Assembly: GCA_030604405.1 (NCBI GenBank)
Contig: JAUVVY010000026.1
Span: 1 to 60,422, forward strand
Source of the DNA: a bacterium
Lineage (GTDB): Bacteria; Armatimonadota; Zipacnadia; Zipacnadales; UBA11051
Length of the DNA: 60,422 nt
Direction of reading: 5' to 3'
This document shows positions 60,139-60,422 of the stretch, piece by piece. The stretch's first letter is position 1, and each line of letters begins with the position of its first letter. The notes below the pieces were generated by a model. The model ran no database searches. It was not told the origin of the DNA and saw only the letters and a program-made list of their open reading frames with translations. Position numbers and translations under genes: made by a program.

Positions 60139-60422
60139 ATGATGCCAGGATTAAATGGAACAGGACCGCGAGGTATGGGACCGATGACCGGCGGCGCACG
60201 TGGCTGGTGTAATCCCTCTGGGGCTGCCCAGATGGGCGGATACGGTTACGCACCGTATGGAGGCTACGGCGGCTTCGGTATGCCTGACGGCGGCTATGGA
60301 ATGGGCTACGGCGGCTTCGGTATGCCGTACGGTGGCTCTGGAATGGGCTACGGCGGCTTCGGGATGCCGTATGGTGGCTCTGGAATGGGCTACGGCGGCT
60401 TCGATATGCCGTACGGTGGCTC
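60139..60422 (+). CDS. Gly/Met/Tyr-rich low-complexity protein (DUF5320-like), cut by the window edge
   Basis: At least 94 residues with no stop before the window ends. The start MMPGLNGTGPRGMGPMTGGARGWC resembles DUF5320 proteins. From about residue 40 the chain is a tandem repeat of 14 residues (MGYGGFGMPYGGSG), period 42 bases, at least three copies. The ATG at 60139 follows AAGGAGGTG; ATG 60142 is adjacent. The 42-base repeat has synonymous changes (GGTATG, GGGATG, GATATG) and may be expanding by slippage. Confidence 0.8.
   Translation, partial: MMPGLNGTGPRGMGPMTGGARGWCNPSGAAQMGGYGYAPYGGYGGFGMPDGGYGMGYGGFGMPYGGSGMGYGGFGMPYGGSGMGYGGFDMPYGG
60258..60422 (+). repeat. 42-base tandem repeat inside the terminal gene
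   Basis: Units of 42 bases begin with GGCTACGGCGGCTTCG and end GGTGGCTCTGGAATG; three near-identical units run from about 60301, with a more divergent one before. The array continues past the window. Confidence 0.85.

Overview
The window is GC-rich bacterial chromosome, densely coded and mostly on the + strand, with no phage, integrase, IS transposase, CRISPR array, rRNA or tRNA recognised. LCP, BlaI/M56, RsfS-NadD, PadR, split transketolase, MttB-like and DUF6785-like proteins, plus many dispersed palindromes, suggest an uncultivated, probably anaerobic or facultative heterotroph of an Armatimonadota/Chloroflexota-like or planctomycete-neighbour lineage. No phylogenetic marker fixes the phylum, so this is a low-confidence inference.

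0.4-18 kb is a metabolic island: an MttB-superfamily methyltransferase, split transketolase, 2-oxoacid dehydrogenase E1 alpha/beta, class III aminotransferase, UroD-like protein, Gfo/Idh oxidoreductase, a MoaD-fold protein without the Gly-Gly tail, an M48 protease, an E2-like protein with only lipoyl and subunit-binding domains, a FabG-like reductase, an embedded DUF47-PiT phosphate uptake pair, two ketosynthase-fold proteins (one complete, one without the NAHGT histidine) and a second, lone E1 alpha. No acyl carrier protein and no E2 acyltransferase core are visible. This is the best candidate for an undescribed pathway: thiamine-dependent acyl generation on a lipoyl carrier, possibly feeding a ketosynthase.

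18-33 kb is mostly housekeeping and envelope: BlaI/M56 sensor pair with a clear promoter and operator, nadD, LCP protein, rsfS, TPR membrane protein, cold shock protein, ClC with CBS domains, GT2, DegT aminotransferase, CBS protein with an ArsB/NhaD-like permease, NikR, NfeD-stomatin, and a conserved protein usually labelled quinate dehydrogenase. 33-39 kb (- strand) is a likely sugar operon behind one promoter: Mpg glycosylase, TIM-barrel isomerase, GHMP kinase, DUF6785-like membrane protein and a sulfatase-fold enzyme with Thr at the formylglycine position. 39-50 kb holds another isomerase, a GT-C-like membrane protein, a 1046-residue secreted beta-galactosidase-like protein with the remnant of a second copy downstream, and three tandem aldo/keto reductases. 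50-56.6 kb (- strand) carries a membrane-anchored NTPase with TPR repeats, a GT4, rdgB, rph, a GIY-YIG protein and ssrA (tmRNA).

56.7 kb to the end is a PadR-controlled metal-cofactor cluster: padR, three NifX/NifB-like proteins, a MinD-type ATPase with two 4Fe-4S motifs, and two Gly-rich small proteins. Near-identical 17-bp dyads lie over the padR promoter and before the first NifX gene. The set resembles the orange-protein (Mo-Cu cluster) loci of sulfate reducers but has a PadR switch and Met/Gly-rich extensions. Throughout, gaps are filled with dispersed repeats: GGGGACAGTCACC palindromes (REPIN-like), TTCGACAAGCTCAGG repeats and GTCGGGCAGGATGCCCGAC hairpins.
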